A stretch of DNA of 64,000 bases from Isoetes taiwanensis (GCA_021234155.1 JAJEKV010000090.1:4037319-4101318), one strand, 5' to 3'. Positions 1 through 11,278 are shown, numbered from the stretch's first letter. The notes: generated from the sequence alone by a model not told the origin. Translations and numbers: made by a program.

Positions 1-212
1 TTTGCAAGTCTCTACCATCGAGAATCCCTTTACGGGACAAGGGGATCCGAGAGCCTACTACCGTGGTTTTTCCTCCCATGTGGGGGTTTTTCATCCCATG
101 GTAGGAACACATTGTATAGTAGCATTTGTCTTTTTGGTGTGGTTTTATCTGCTTTGTGTACTGCATGTACCGTCTCATAGGTCAGTTTGGCCTCCGCGGA
201 CGTTACAATATA

Positions 213-254
213 CTTCCTTCCTTCCTTCCTTCCTTCCTTCCTTCCTTCCTTCCT
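213..254. repeat. (CTTC)n microsatellite
   Basis: About ten uninterrupted copies of the tetranucleotide CTTC/TTCC are visible. The open frames crossing it on both strands are repeat translations (for example Lys-Glu-Gly-Arg runs on the minus strand) and are not treated as genes. Confidence 0.97.
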
Positions 255-286
255 CATTTTTACGATGCGTCATAGTAGTGAGAGTA

Positions 287-570
287 TTAGAGCCGGTTCA
301 CATGCAGTGAAGGCGCTATTAGAGCCGGTTCACATGCAATAAAGGTGCCATCACCATCATGTAAAAAGGCTCACCCTTTTACATGGACCATCACCTGCCA
401 TCGCGGATTAGCACAGGGCAAAACAAGGCCCCTCTCCGACGATGGTTGCATGTGAACCCAGCCTTAACGTCGTGTAAAAAAGCTCACCCTTTTACATGGA
501 TATCACCTACCATCGCCAATTAACATAGGGCAAAACAGGGCCCCTCTCCGACTGGTTACATATGAACCCG
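287..570. repeat. Short direct duplications with a small internal hairpin
   Basis: Two direct repeats lie side by side. A ~21-bp unit (AGAGCCGGTTCACATGCA core) occurs at 287-307 and 318-339. A ~100-bp imperfect unit occurs at about 359-460 and 472-570. Each 100-bp unit begins with TGTAAAA...TTTTACA, which can fold into a short stem-loop. I recognise no transposon family and see no coding function. Confidence 0.7.
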
Positions 571-1064
571 TAGGGGGTTGAGAGGCATGACATTGTGAAA
601 ATGGCGAGCCATTTTTCAAGGATCGACACAGAATATGCTCCTTGCACACTGCTTTTTTTTTTGCACAGGGCATCGTCAGAGGCGACAATGCAGGGGTACA
701 TGTAAACCGTCTCTCGGGGTGCCCATTTAAGGCTGCGTAATGGGCCATGAAGATCGCTATTCTATATTACAAGTAACCCATTGAGAGTTGCAAACAGAAC
801 AATTCCATACCATCGTATCTCATTAAATCATGGCACCTTACAGTGTGTCAAGCTGAGCATCAAGCAAAATGTCATAGAAGACCAATTTTAGCATCCTGGT
901 GCAATAACCCTTGTAATCAAAATATCAAACCATATATAAAGATACATCCAATTTTGGATTTTTCTTTTTTCCGTAACTAATTTTTCTGTGTTCTGCCTCA
1001 GGTAAAGCCGACACGTATTTTGCCATAACCAAGTGTTCGCTGTGAGAGGAAACTTTGCTTTCAA

Positions 1065-1170
1065 GGAAAGTCTGCGGCCAGTGATGCATCCGTCGATGCA
1101 AGTTTTTGTGTACAGAAGGAAAGTTGCGGCCAATGATGCATCCGTCGATGCAAGTTTCTGTGTACAGAGA
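1065..1170. repeat. 53-bp tandem duplication
   Basis: Two adjacent units (1065-1117 and 1118-1170) share GATGCATCCGTCGATGCAAG and differ at a few bases. The duplication lies just beyond the 3' end of the aspartic-protease remnant on the minus strand. It creates a repeated peptide in every frame, which explains the overlapping small open frames here. Confidence 0.85.
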
Positions 1171-1189
1171 ACTAGTCCGGTTGATCTTT

Positions 1190-1455
1190 ACACTCTGCAA
1201 ACAGTATGCAAATCTGCGCCCCAATCCGCCCCGCATTTGTGCCGGCAGCACCAGCGGCAATCTGGCAAGCCCCATAATCCCTGCTGCAACCCGGAATGTG
1301 CCAAAATTCAACCTTCGCTTCCGAAAACAAAGTTTTTCAGCTCAAATTCCTCTGTTCTGGAGCTTCTCAGCATTAGAACTTCCGATGAAACTGATCCGCC
1401 TGTGATGGACTCATCCTGATAGCCATGGCCATAGATACACTCAGAAAAATTTGGC
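1190..1455 (-). pseudogene. Aspartic protease (nepenthesin/pepsin A1-like) fragment, frameshifted
   Basis: Read on the minus strand from about 1455, the conceptual peptide has the order of a plant A1 aspartic protease middle region. First comes YGHGYQDESITGG, resembling the family's Y-x-Y-GDGS-x-T-x-G. Next is a b-strand segment ending LKNFVFGSEG, then an in-frame stop near 1311. The next frame continues with NFGTF, GIMGLARLPL (family GI-x-G-x-GRGPLSL) and RRFAYCLQS (family KFSYCL). The normally conserved cysteine of FGC is serine here, two extra bases break the frame, and neither catalytic Asp segment is present nearby. This is a relic rather than a working gene; it could be a single exon, but the frameshift argues against that. 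Confidence 0.72.
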
Positions 1456-1699
1456 TTGGATGAATTTGGCAAAATGGGGCTTCAATTGGGCGTGGATGAA
1501 TGGGGCTTCAATTCTGTCCGCCAACATCAGCGATTTTGGAATCAAAACTTACTTGCTTTCCCTGCACAGAACCGGAACAAAAAGGTGAGATGTTACTCTG
1601 TTTTTATCTGTTTTTGCAATGAATGTGCGATAGATGCTATGATGGACTTGGCCGCTGCTTTGCAAAGATGCTTTTGACGTCTTAAATGCAAGATCTTTC

Positions 1700-4600
1700 C
1701 CACCTTAAGCTTCGAATATTGCTGTCCTAAAGCTTGGCTTCAAATGCATGCCATAAAATTTTGAAGGTATGAATACCCAATCTGAGACCTGATAGAAAAT
1801 TAATCCATCTTACCAGAGTATGGTTCTTGAACGCAAGCACAACCTTATGTTGGAGATTGTTTGTACAATGCTGACAAGCTCTTTTTTCCTTTTGCTTGGA
1901 TCTTGCTTGGACACATGCATTGACATGTTTTTTGTTTTCCGTGCATAGACAATCAAAGCAGAAAGGTGCATGATACAGATAGAGAGTTAGCAAATAATGG
2001 ATGTAGTAGCCATCACGTTTGGAGGTCAATTAGAGGTATGTAGCTTATCATTGTGACATTTAAAAGTATTTGTTGCATTATCTTGCTTTATATACGGATC
2101 TGCACAACCAAAGCATAATAGATATCTATTTGTTGTTCTGGATATAAGTCCATTTTTTGACTAACCTTTCTTTGTACTCAAGCTGCGCGTTAGTTTTTTT
2201 AAACTTAATTTTGCATTCTTAGTTTGTCATGAGATAGTGAGCTTGGCATCTATATTCTCATTAATCTGATATGCAATAGTGCTTGGAGATGTCTAGCACA
2301 TGTCGAAAATGCCAATTCGTGCGTTTATCTGCGCTTTAAGCTTAGGCTAAACTTTGAGAGTGTTGCTGATTGTGCAAATCCTCTGGACATTATTGATGTT
2401 CTTTCTTTGTATTTGAGCTGCTCTTATTTGTTGGAACTTAATTTTGCATTCTTAGTATCTCGTAACGAGTTAGTGAGCCTGGCATTAAACTTCTCTTACT
2501 GTGTTGTGTGGCAGACAGATGCTAGAGTTATGCGGGTTAATCTTCGGCACGTTCTAGAGGATTTGGATTTGTTTCTATTGGGAATAAACAGGTAATATGC
2601 TTTTAGGAAGTTGTTTCTCTATGGCTTTTCAAAGTTTATACACCATATAGTTCTCTATTACAATGTATGGCAGAAATCTCTTTTTAGTCCCTTTTTCCCC
2701 CTCTGATATTCCCTTGAATCCAGTCCTATTAGGTGATGGTTGTTAAAGAATATTATCAGCTTGATTAATATTTATGAAGAAGAAGGGATAACTTGGAAAA
2801 TGTTTTGTGCAGAGATTAAAAAAATGTATATGTATGGGGATGGAAAGCAGAAGCTACAATGCTGGTTAGCCAACAGGGTGGTTGTGCTCGGGTTCTAGTC
2901 CTTGATATCTTATGACCATGGCGCTGATCTATAGTTGTTGGTATGGACACTTGGTTTACAAAAATATCTAACGTTTTCCCAAAAATAAAGTGCATTCGTA
3001 TTTAGCTTTTCAGACAATCAAATTTATAACCCTTGGAAATTTTGAGTTTTTTAAAGGATTGATCATGTAGACATTATTTTTTCTATTTAATCGAATAGTG
3101 AAGTCTTTAGAGCTTGATACATTTAAACTATTTAACTTAAATCAACGTGCACAAAAACATAGTGCACAAAACTAAATCAACCACAACTATTCTAATTCTA
3201 GCAATGAGTGAGTCGGCGGAGAAAAATGTTCGCTGCATTGCCAAGTTTGTATGCACATGAGGTCGAGAAAGAGAAATGTTCGCGGCGGGGCCGCCGCGAT
3301 AAATTTCATATAATAATTGGCCATAAAAGAGACTTATGTTCCCTAAAAAAAACTTGAATATCAAGCCACAACAGCTATAACACGTCTGAACGTTTTCACT
3401 AGGTGTCAATCCTTAGGCCCAGGGGTGCAACATGAATGTTTAGCATTCCTCTAGGCTGCAACATGTTTGCCCTACACATTTTTGGGCCTTGTCTGCATCA
3501 AGTATTACATGGATGCCTTCATTCTTCACTACAACTATGAGCTCTATGTCAATACCTACAAATGCTTCTATGAGCTCTATGTCAGTACCTACAAATGCTT
3601 CTATTGCTGCCAGATTTGCATCGTAGATTCACTTCGGTTACAGTAGTAGATCGAATGAGCTGCACTGCTCTTTTGAACCATGTGTGAATTTCACATGACA
3701 AAAATGCTAGGTCTATGCAAATATTCTATTGTCAGACAAAGTCAAATTTGAAATTGATTTGCACATTACAGTTATGTAAAAGGTAGCCGTGTGTTACCTC
3801 AGAATGGCGAATGTAGTAAACCTGAAACTTGGTTGTTTTATCATTGCCTCTGAAACTTGGTTGTTCTCCTGCACTTATAACAGTCCTTTTGAAGATAAAT
3901 TCTGAACAGTTCAAAACAGAGTGATGGGGATTTAACATAAAAAGACAAGCACCTCTGTATTACTTGATGAAAGCAGGCGTGTTAAGCTCCATTCTTAGGT
4001 TACGAATCTGGTCATCATCTCGTTGACCTGCAGAATGAATGACAATGAATTCTCTCGAGGGACTCTGTACCCAGTTATCTCCAACCCTGCTTAAGGAAAA
4101 CAGAGATATATTTATGAACTTGTGGAAACTAAGTGGATAATTGCTTTATAATAACATGTTCATATGCTCAAACAAACAAACTATTCGCTGAAAACATAAA
4201 TGAAAAGCATCACAAACTTAGAATAGAGATGCATAAAATGTATATCATGTTACCATCTAACGAAAGATGCAAATCAGTTAAATACAAATGAAATTCATTC
4301 TCCAACTACCTAGGAAGAAAATCAGCTACCTGAAGCAAGCTGTGCTGCAAGAGAATGGAAGGCCAGAATGTAGCGGGCTGATTCCAGATACCATGGGCTA
4401 TTCATGCCAGCAAGAATGTAGCCATATCTGTAACAAAGCGTCCAATTTCATTTACTGAAATGCTATGTACTTCTCTTTTGAAGGAAATGCTCTGTACTTT
4501 TGCAATGGTATGGTAAGCCAACCCTCATGTTCTTGACAAGGATACCCATGGACCACCATTTCAAAGCACAAACTGATGCTAGATGATCAGCAGCAAGACC

Positions 4601-4860
4601 AAGAATCAGCCCAAAAAGAACCATGACCTTCCTATTCAAAAACTTCAGAACAAAAACAAAACATTGCTTGGCACTTAATTGGCGGAATGCTTGTTCTCTT
4701 CTTGTCCACGCATTGAACCAGGGGTATATATAGTTAGATCATAGCATTACTAATAGCCAGATTTCTCCAGTCACCCCATTATGATTAGAATGCAGGATAA
4801 TGCCAATGGCCACCCTCCCCTAACTGGTCAAAAGAATTTCCAGTAGTTACTCTGTGAAGC
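1700..4860. other. Mostly non-coding stretch
   Basis: AT-rich sequence with only short, unsupported open frames. It holds a diverged direct repeat (2166-2252 and 2400-2485, sharing AACTTAATTTTGCATTCTTAG and TAGTGAGC-TGGCAT) and, near its right end, candidate exons described separately. A CCT/ACT trinucleotide tract sits at about 4872-4900, against the end of the PPR gene. I recognise no RNA gene. Confidence 0.6.
3968..4437 (-). other. Candidate spliced exons downstream of the PPR gene
   Basis: Two minus-strand segments look exonic. 4330-4437 is exactly 108 nt, open in one frame, follows TTACAG and is followed by GTAGCT. It reads GYILAGMNSPW and then RYILAFHSLAAQLAS. About 3968-4092 follows TTAAGCAG and stays open in two frames; one contains WVQSPSREFIVIHSAGQ followed by a charged helix and a stop. 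They could be 3' exons of the PPR gene (an E2-like tail after its stop) or parts of another gene. The phases do not join uniquely, so no model is asserted. Confidence 0.25.
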
Positions 4861-4895
4861 TACAATTGACCTTCCTCCTCCTCCTCCTACTACTA

Positions 4896-6488
4896 CTATT
4901 CCACATCTTCAAACTGACCAGCTGCAGCACATATGTTTGAAAGCAACACATAAGTTCCTGCAGTCTCAGGATTCAGGTCAATCACATGTTCTAAAGCATT
5001 TAACCCATGCTTCATATGACCACTAGTCCAACAAGAACCTAGGAAGACTGCCCACAATGAAGGTTTAGGTTGAACAGGCATGCTGTTGATCAAAGCAGCT
5101 GCTTCTTCCAACTGCCCCGCACGGCCAAGAAGGTTAATAACTGATGCGTAATGCTCCACTTTATTGAAAGGTTCATGAATATTGTTCATGGAAACAAAAC
5201 AGTGCAAGCCGTTATTCAACAGGCCTCCATGGTCACAAGCAGAAAGTACATTGCAAAATGTGACAGCATTTGGCTTCACTCCTTCTACATACATTTGCTG
5301 AAGAAAGCCAAGTGCCTCCTTTGCATGTCCATAACTAGCAAAAGCTCCAATTATAGCAGTCCATAAGACAACCTCAAATTGAAGTAAATTAGTAAAATGT
5401 AGTTTCTTTTTGTGCACATTTTTAAATATTGCATATGCATCCCCTAGGCTACCAGACTTTGCATACATATCAATAAGGCATATCTGCAAAACAATATCCA
5501 ACTCAAATCCAGAATGCAGGATGGACTTGTGAACTAATCTACCTTCACATAATGCACTTCGTTTGCCACATGCATCAAGGATGTTCACAAATGTTATTTG
5601 ATTTGGTTTCATACCTTCGAGTTGCATCAACCAAAATAGGTTCATAGATTCTTCAACTCGTTCATGCTGAGCATAAGCTGCAATCATTGCGTTCCATGAT
5701 GCTATATTGCGTGAGGGCATTTGTTGAAAGAGTTGAATGGCATTTTCAAGTTTGCCTACCTGAGCATAAGCAGAGATCATGGCATTCCATGAGACAACAT
5801 TTCGGTGCGGCATCTGTTGGAAGAACCAAAATGCTTCATCAATCTTTCCCAGCTGGCTATGTGCTGAAATCATAATGGTCCACGAAAACACATCTTTTTG
5901 GGGCATTTGTTGGAAGAGTAGAAAGGCATCATCAAGCTGCCCTTTCTGTGCATAAACTGAAATGATTGCATTCCAAGATACTATATTACGCTCTGGCATT
6001 TCTTCAAAGAGCCAGAGGGCTTGCTGCAGCTGACCATTTTGGGCATAACCTGAAACCATAGCAGTCCAAGAAAATACATCTCTCTGAGGCATATGACTAA
6101 ATAGATTCAAAGCTGCATCAAGTTGCCCCTCTTGAGCATAAGCTACTATCATTATATTCCAAGAAAACAGATTCCTTTGGGTCATAGCATCAAATACCTC
6201 CCGTGCTTCTTCAAGAGCTCCAAACTTGCCATACATTTGCACAAGCAGGTTCCCTAGGAACGTATTCTGCTGCAGCCCACATTGAATAATGTGCCTATGA
6301 AGATGTTTTCCTTCCGATATAGCAACAGTATCTCGCAACATTGAAGCAATTTTAGTTACGTATGAATGTGCACGTGAAACCTGATTAGGATGGGAGACTA
6401 TCGACGAACAGTCACGAAAGTAAGATTTGCCAGAACCTTTTTTTGCCAGAAGTCCCAAAGTACCATGCCGAATTCGGACGTAAAACAT
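4896..6488 (-). CDS. PLS-class PPR protein ending in an E1 domain
   Basis: 530-residue predicted organelle RNA-binding protein; PLS-type PPR proteins mostly act in RNA editing or processing in mitochondria or plastids. The ATG is at 6488. The N-terminus is basic and could be a transit peptide. PPR motifs run from about residue 60 to 430. Residues 108-270 are a run of ~31-residue S-like repeats of the form MPxRNVVSWNAMISAYAQ-G-L--A--LF. L/P repeats follow (EGMKPNQITFVNILDACG, VEGVKPNAVTFCNVLSACDHGG). An E1-like segment covers about 445-525 (HYASVINLLGRAGQLEEAAALI, YVLLSNICAAAG). The frame stops right after FEDVE, so E2 and DYW are missing. Residues 361-374 look like a small insertion in one L repeat. 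No internal stops over 1.6 kb. The exact editing or processing target cannot be read from sequence. Confidence 0.9.
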   Translation of the reverse strand: MFYVRIRHGTLGLLAKKGSGKSYFRDCSSIVSHPNQVSRAHSYVTKIASMLRDTVAISEGKHLHRHIIQCGLQQNTFLGNLLVQMYGKFGALEEAREVFDAMTQRNLFSWNIMIVAYAQEGQLDAALNLFSHMPQRDVFSWTAMVSGYAQNGQLQQALWLFEEMPERNIVSWNAIISVYAQKGQLDDAFLLFQQMPQKDVFSWTIMISAHSQLGKIDEAFWFFQQMPHRNVVSWNAMISAYAQVGKLENAIQLFQQMPSRNIASWNAMIAAYAQHERVEESMNLFWLMQLEGMKPNQITFVNILDACGKRSALCEGRLVHKSILHSGFELDIVLQICLIDMYAKSGSLGDAYAIFKNVHKKKLHFTNLLQFEVVLWTAIIGAFASYGHAKEALGFLQQMYVEGVKPNAVTFCNVLSACDHGGLLNNGLHCFVSMNNIHEPFNKVEHYASVINLLGRAGQLEEAAALINSMPVQPKPSLWAVFLGSCWTSGHMKHGLNALEHVIDLNPETAGTYVLLSNICAAAGQFEDVE

Positions 6489-6763
6489 CTGAAGCTCACT
6501 ACGGGCTTGTAACTTCTTGTTTCACTTTTGAAATTGCGAGGAGACCTGTGTCTTTTGGGAAACGGACCTTGGACCAAGGTGTCCACATGAAGCCTTTTTG
6601 GCCTTAGGGCCGGGTCACATAAGCAGGTCGACACCTCTCCTTAGATGTCAAAAACTGAAATTGAAAGGGTCTCGTGCTGATTTTTGACATGAAGAGATCC
6701 AAGTTGACATGATCCGTTACGTCGTCTCTCTTCTCGGTTGAAAGGATTATGTCAACGTGAATC

Positions 6764-6896
6764 CCTCGGATCTGAGCGCGTGGTAAAACTAGGACACTTG
6801 GCAATGATCCAAAACTCAACAGGGAACCCTCGGATCTGAGCACGTGGTAAAACTCAGGACACTTGGCAATGATCCAAAACTCAACAGGGAAGAAAG
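6764..6896. repeat. ~66-bp tandem duplication
   Basis: Two adjacent copies of a unit beginning CCCTCGGATCTGAGC and ending AAAACTCAACAGGGAA, nearly identical. The unit lies about 280 bp upstream of the PPR start codon, so it could sit in that gene's promoter region; no known element is recognised in it. Confidence 0.85.
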
Positions 6897-7330
6897 AAAC
6901 GGCAAGCCCTCCGGTTCCTCTTAATCTTCATGTGACCCTCTCGAAATTGAAGCGTTCATGTTGACAGGGAGTAGTTCATATCGACCTGTTCATGTGACCA
7001 TACTCTTACGGACTTTTTGGGCCAAAAACAAAAATAGCAAAGATCCATTCCCAAACTTTATCATAATGTTTTTTTTGTTGCCCATAGGACAAGCCGCAAG
7101 GTCTGCTCGAAATTATCTTCGGAAATTTCAGTGGTGAGTGAAAATCTCTGACAAAATGTTACTCACCTTAAAATTTAGGCCATCTTTGAACTCGATATAG
7201 CCGGAACTCTGTGTTTCTTGAACTTGTGAAGACCGTTCTTGAACTTTGATGGAACCAAAACCTTATTTAGGTCGTTCTTGAACTCTGTCTATGACAGCAG
7301 AAGACGCTTTTGAGAAGATAAGATGAATTT

Positions 7331-8560
7331 TTACGTCCACGGGAACCCAACGGGTTATGGGACAGGACATGCAAGGGCAACAGCCCACCTAAAACCTGGG
7401 GACTAGGCCCCATCACCAAGCACAATAATCAAATATTAAAAGACTACCAAGAAGAAGATAATGCTAATGCTAGTGGTAATTTTATGCTTCTAAAATTATC
7501 TAGGCATAGCCAGTCCAAGGATTGGAAGGCCATTGATCTAGAATAATTGTTGTGCCTCCCCTGTACACTGCCCATTTCTTTTGCAGGCGGGCTGCCCTCA
7601 TCTTGCAGAGCTCCACCTTACGGTTATACAATTGAAGAGCGGAGAGGTCCTCCTGTACTGAGAAACTAGTTCCTCTGAGATGGTTTCCATGCTGAAGAAC
7701 ATGTACGCGGCTAAGAGTGTCTTGAAACCGAACCAAAAGATGGCGAGGACGACCAGGTCTTGCCGCTCCCACCCTAGTAGCGGAGACAACTCCACTAACC
7801 TTCACATGCATGACATCAGTGAAAAAATGCAAAGCCGCATCCATATCAGAATGGGCATCATCTTCTGCCTCTGCAACCCCTATAATACGCAAGTTCAGGC
7901 TCCTGGTAACAAAAGATACTGAGGCAGCCTGCTCCTGTATGCTAGCTCGGCATTGCGACTCCTGGTCCCCTTGGGACTGTGGAGATGTCTGTACGCCCAC
8001 CTCAACATGTTCCCTTTCCAATGTCTGCACTTCCGCTTCAACACAATGTTTCTTCTGTGGCTGTAATTCTGTATCTAGTGTCTGTACTGAGGCATCACTT
8101 GTGCCCACATACTGGGCTTTAGGGTTTGGAACAAAGGCATGTATTAACTGTAATAAGTGTGTCCATTTCTCAATAGACACGATCATAGATGTGGCCGTCA
8201 TTCCTCCCTCAGAATGAATGAGTCGTACCTGGTCACGAAGTGTAGGCGGCAAACACTGAACTTGCAGGTCTAGAGCACTTTGGAGATCCTCCCGATCTTG
8301 GAAGGTAAATGTACCAGGCCTGCTTGTGCCAATATGAAGAGGCCGCTGGGGACCAAAAAGAGAAGATGGCAAATCCATTATTACACTGGAATTAGCTTGC
8401 CCCTGACCATGGAGCTCTGGACCGAGCACTTGTGGGACGAGGGACCTCCTGTGCAAACAATGATTCCTGAGTAGGAGGCTTTTTCTTTTTCTTGGCCATC
8501 CTTACACCAAATCTCTCCTTATTACTGGCCCTTTCTGTCATGGTGAAGCTCTCTAAATGA
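7331..8560 (-). mobile_element. LINE-type element with ORF1 only (no ORF2)
   Basis: The minus strand carries a LINE ORF1 (separate entry). About 170 bp downstream follows a terminal motif at 7331-7365 resembling GTCCCAT..CC..GGG..TGGACGT. The same motif marks the 3' end of the full LINE at 48325-48358 and a remnant at 55861-55895, all on the minus strand. No endonuclease or reverse-transcriptase sequence lies between the ORF1 stop and this end. The element is therefore either internally deleted or an ORF1-only non-autonomous derivative. The 5' limit is uncertain. Confidence 0.65.
7500..8499 (-). pseudogene. LINE ORF1 protein (RRM-like nucleic-acid-binding), one frameshift
   Basis: A ~318-residue open frame ends at 7500. 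Its C-terminal third matches the LINE ORF1p pattern: LNLRIIGVAEAEDDAHS as the RRM-like first strand, then RPRHLLVRFQDT, a LRGTSFSVQEDLS segment and a basic tail ending WAVYRGGTTIILDQ. The same tail (WAVYRNGQVIIRD) is in the ORF1 at 51622. The likely start is the ATG at 8499 (MAKKKKKPPTQESL), but that frame breaks within about 60 bp and the long frame has no ATG upstream, so a frameshift near 8440-8470 is inferred. The middle contains repeated VQT motifs (ASVQTLD, AEVQTLE, VGVQTSP). ORF1p normally coats LINE RNA. Confidence 0.75.
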
Positions 8561-8599
8561 AATCAAAGCGGCTATATACAAAAGTTAAATCAAAGCGGA

Positions 8600-9500
8600 A
8601 GCCTTAATCTAAAAGATCTGTAACGCAATATCTAATACTGCAAACCCTGCCGGCCGAAACAGGACTGTTTTGACACAGAAAACGTAACCAAGCATGGGCA
8701 TACCATACACCATCGAAAAGATTTTGGAGAGAGCTTTCCAACGCAATAAGCCTCACCTGAAACGGAGTCCGGGATCAAAAGTTATGCTAGAAACTGTGTT
8801 GCCGGCGAAAAGCTGCGCTACATGGCGCCTAGGGTTTCAGGAACTCAGGATGAAAATGGCTGCTCATGCCATCAAGGCCAGAAGCTAGGGATGCAAACAT
8901 TATGACCAGGGATAGAAGCCAGTCGGAACAGGAAAGACAATCGAAAGAAGCCTTAGAGAGAAAAATGGATGAGGCGGGGCTGTGCAGAAACATGGTAGAA
9001 GGCGGCGCCGCTCAAAAAACGCCCACAGAGTTCAACTTTGTGTCAAATAAGGCCAAGATTTTAAGGTGAGTAAAATTGCATGGGATCTCTATTATCTTTT
9101 TGGCTACTGACATTTGTTAGGTGGCATGTAAAGAGGTTTGTGTATAGAAACTGCATTTTCATGTTTTGTTATCTCCATTGATCTTATCCAGTTTGATTGA
9201 TCTTCTTAGGCTCTATAGATCCATCATGTTTGCTTTATAATCGATCTAGGAGCTTGTCCGTCACGGAAAAAATTAAGGAACTTTTATATCAAAAGTGGTG
9301 AAATAGACTTGGATAAAGTATCCAAAAAATTGAGGTGAAAGCTAAACTTTTCTAATTTTACTAGCTGTACTTTCTTACGCTTGGCTAAACTTTTATTTAA
9401 AAATAAAAAAATCTTCTATCTTTGCACTCAGTCAAGACCTAAATATTAACTGACCATAAAAAATATAAAGGTTATAGAATAATTTGGCTAAAGTATGCCA
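8600..9500. other. No gene recognised
   Basis: Two small plus-strand open frames (8694-8888 and 8866-9069) show no recognisable domain. The stretch AACGGAGTCCGGGATCAAAA-GTTATG resembles wording common in plant retroelements, but no boundary can be set. The rest is AT-rich and without structure I can name. Confidence 0.4.
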
Positions 9501-9506
9501 AAATTA

Positions 9507-11236
9507 TGTTGAAGACCCCTCTCTGCTTCCATTCTGGCTTTTTATGGCTAAGGGGACTGGCCATTTTCTTGTTTTGGCGAGCTGTTGCGCCTAAAGGGCA
9601 ACATACTAACTCTTGGTTTACGCACTAGCCTATTTCCATCTCCACCATGTCCACTCTTTGCCAAACTACCCCATGACAATTTTGCTAAGCCTTTCTTTTT
9701 TCTTTCACTCCCCTTTTGTTTATTACTATGCCTTTGTTATACTTATATTGCCATCTTCACAATTTGCCCAAAGGATCTTTATTTTGCCATAACCATCTTG
9801 CTTCATATTCTAGGTGCCATTCAATTTCCTTTATTATTCAAAGCCCCCCCTATTCATCTTTGAGTGCAAGATTTTCTACGGTTCCAAGTCTTAAAGAAAC
9901 TCTTGCCCATCATTAAAGGTTGCTCATCCATGCCATGTGAGTATCCAAGAGATTGTGCAGTTAGCAAAAACCTAGGTTATAGGTTGGACCACCATGATCC
10001 TAAGGTTCAAAAATAGTAGTCTTATTTTATCTTTATGGCTTTACCCAAAACCATTGAAGAAGTCCCTAAATATCTTTTATATAGTATAAATACGGGACTT
10101 ATACTCGAAAATTATTGGGACCGTATCGCGCAAAACCACTAAAGAACCCTAAAAATTTGGATGGCAGCTTAAATCTTGCCAGATTTGCTTTTTTACCTCC
10201 CGAAACCTTACTATTATTGCATTCTCGCTCATTTGGAACCCAACAAACCCAAAATTTAAGGCTAAGATTCTGAAACCATTCAAACTAGATTTTAAAAACA
10301 AGGAGATCAATTTCAAAAATTTTTGAAGGCTCATAAGTGCTCATACACTTCATTGATCAATGTTGAGTCTGAAGAGTACTTGAAGTCCCTGATCCTTTCA
10401 CAACTGGATTTGCAAAGATCTAGTTGGAATTGCATCTAAAATTCCTTGATGACATATGATTGCTACTTTATCATTCCTGATGTGTTGAAATACTCTTATT
10501 TAATATCATTCTAACTCCTATGATCTTATATCAATGAAAATTGGCTTCCAAGTTTATAAATCCAAGTCTGATACAATTTCTTGCACTTTTTCATCACAAA
10601 ACAATTTGCAAAAATTTCCCCGTTATTCCAAATTTGTTTTGAGCATGTCAATCAAATACTTGCAACACATTGAACCTGTGTGACTTGAAAAATCCAAAAA
10701 ATACCACCTGTAGCTCAAATTACAAATTTGAGCTTGCTGTTTTTCATGTTCTTGACTGTACTTTCAAAAAATTGAGTAGAGTTTGTGCTCCAAATCACAT
10801 TTTGATCACCTGTCATCCCCTTGCAGATATTTTTGCACCTATTGACTTTTGAATTTTTCAAAAAAGACATCAGCAATAGTTTGGCAGTTGATTCATTGAC
10901 CAATTTTTGACCCAACTTCGAGCTCGAATATCTCCCAAATCTGAGCTCTGACGTGGTCACAAACTATTCCACTTGACTCTCTATATTTTTTTGTGTAAAA
11001 CTTAACCTTCTGATCTGAAGAATCAATCCACCTCTGCTTGCTACATCAGCTTGAGTGAAGGTCCCATTTTCCAGAAATGGGAAAGGTATAAAAATTTGAG
11101 GTTCAGAGTTATTTTCTTGGAATTTTCTTATACAGACTGATCACCTTAAGTGATCAGGAGGTTCTAAACCCAGTTTGAGCTAAAACTCAGATTGGCTTCT
11201 TGTGGTTGGCCTTTAAAGTCAGGTTGAGGGTCAACA
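9507..11236 (+). repeat. Candidate 5' LTR of a Ty3/gypsy element
   Basis: The right edge is well supported: the sequence ends ...GGTCAACA and three bases later comes a primer binding site identical to that of the intact element at 38718-53655. The left edge is inferred from TGTTGA at 9507, which is the perfect inverted complement of the terminal TCAACA and gives the usual TG...CA ends. A TATA-like tract (TATAAATA near 10085) lies inside. The last ~120 bp resemble the end of the 41196 LTR, including TGATCACC-TAAGTGATC. No matching 3' LTR is visible in the window. Confidence 0.5.
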
Positions 11237-11239
11237 TCT

Positions 11240-11257
11240 TGGAGGTCCTACCGAGAT
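11240..11257 (+). promoter_or_regulatory. LTR retrotransposon primer binding site
   Basis: TGGAGGTCCTACCGAGAT, identical over 18 bases to 41200-41217. It starts with TGG, as expected for pairing with the CCA end of a tRNA primer. I cannot name the tRNA with confidence. Confidence 0.75.
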
Positions 11258-11278
11258 ACTCCTAGATTTCAAGAACTC

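Noticed and set aside
2-310. Open frames over the (CTTC)n tract on both strands
   Set aside because: Length is produced by the microsatellite; no protein-like sequence outside it and no ATG at the stated start.
4523-4631. Additional minus-strand exon (hydrophobic, VLFGLILGLAADHLASV)
   Set aside because: Its ends do not give a phase compatible with the neighbouring candidate exon at 4330-4437.
8694-9069. Two plus-strand frames as possible genes
   Set aside because: Under 70 codons each, overlapping, no domain, and in a region that may be retroelement-derived.
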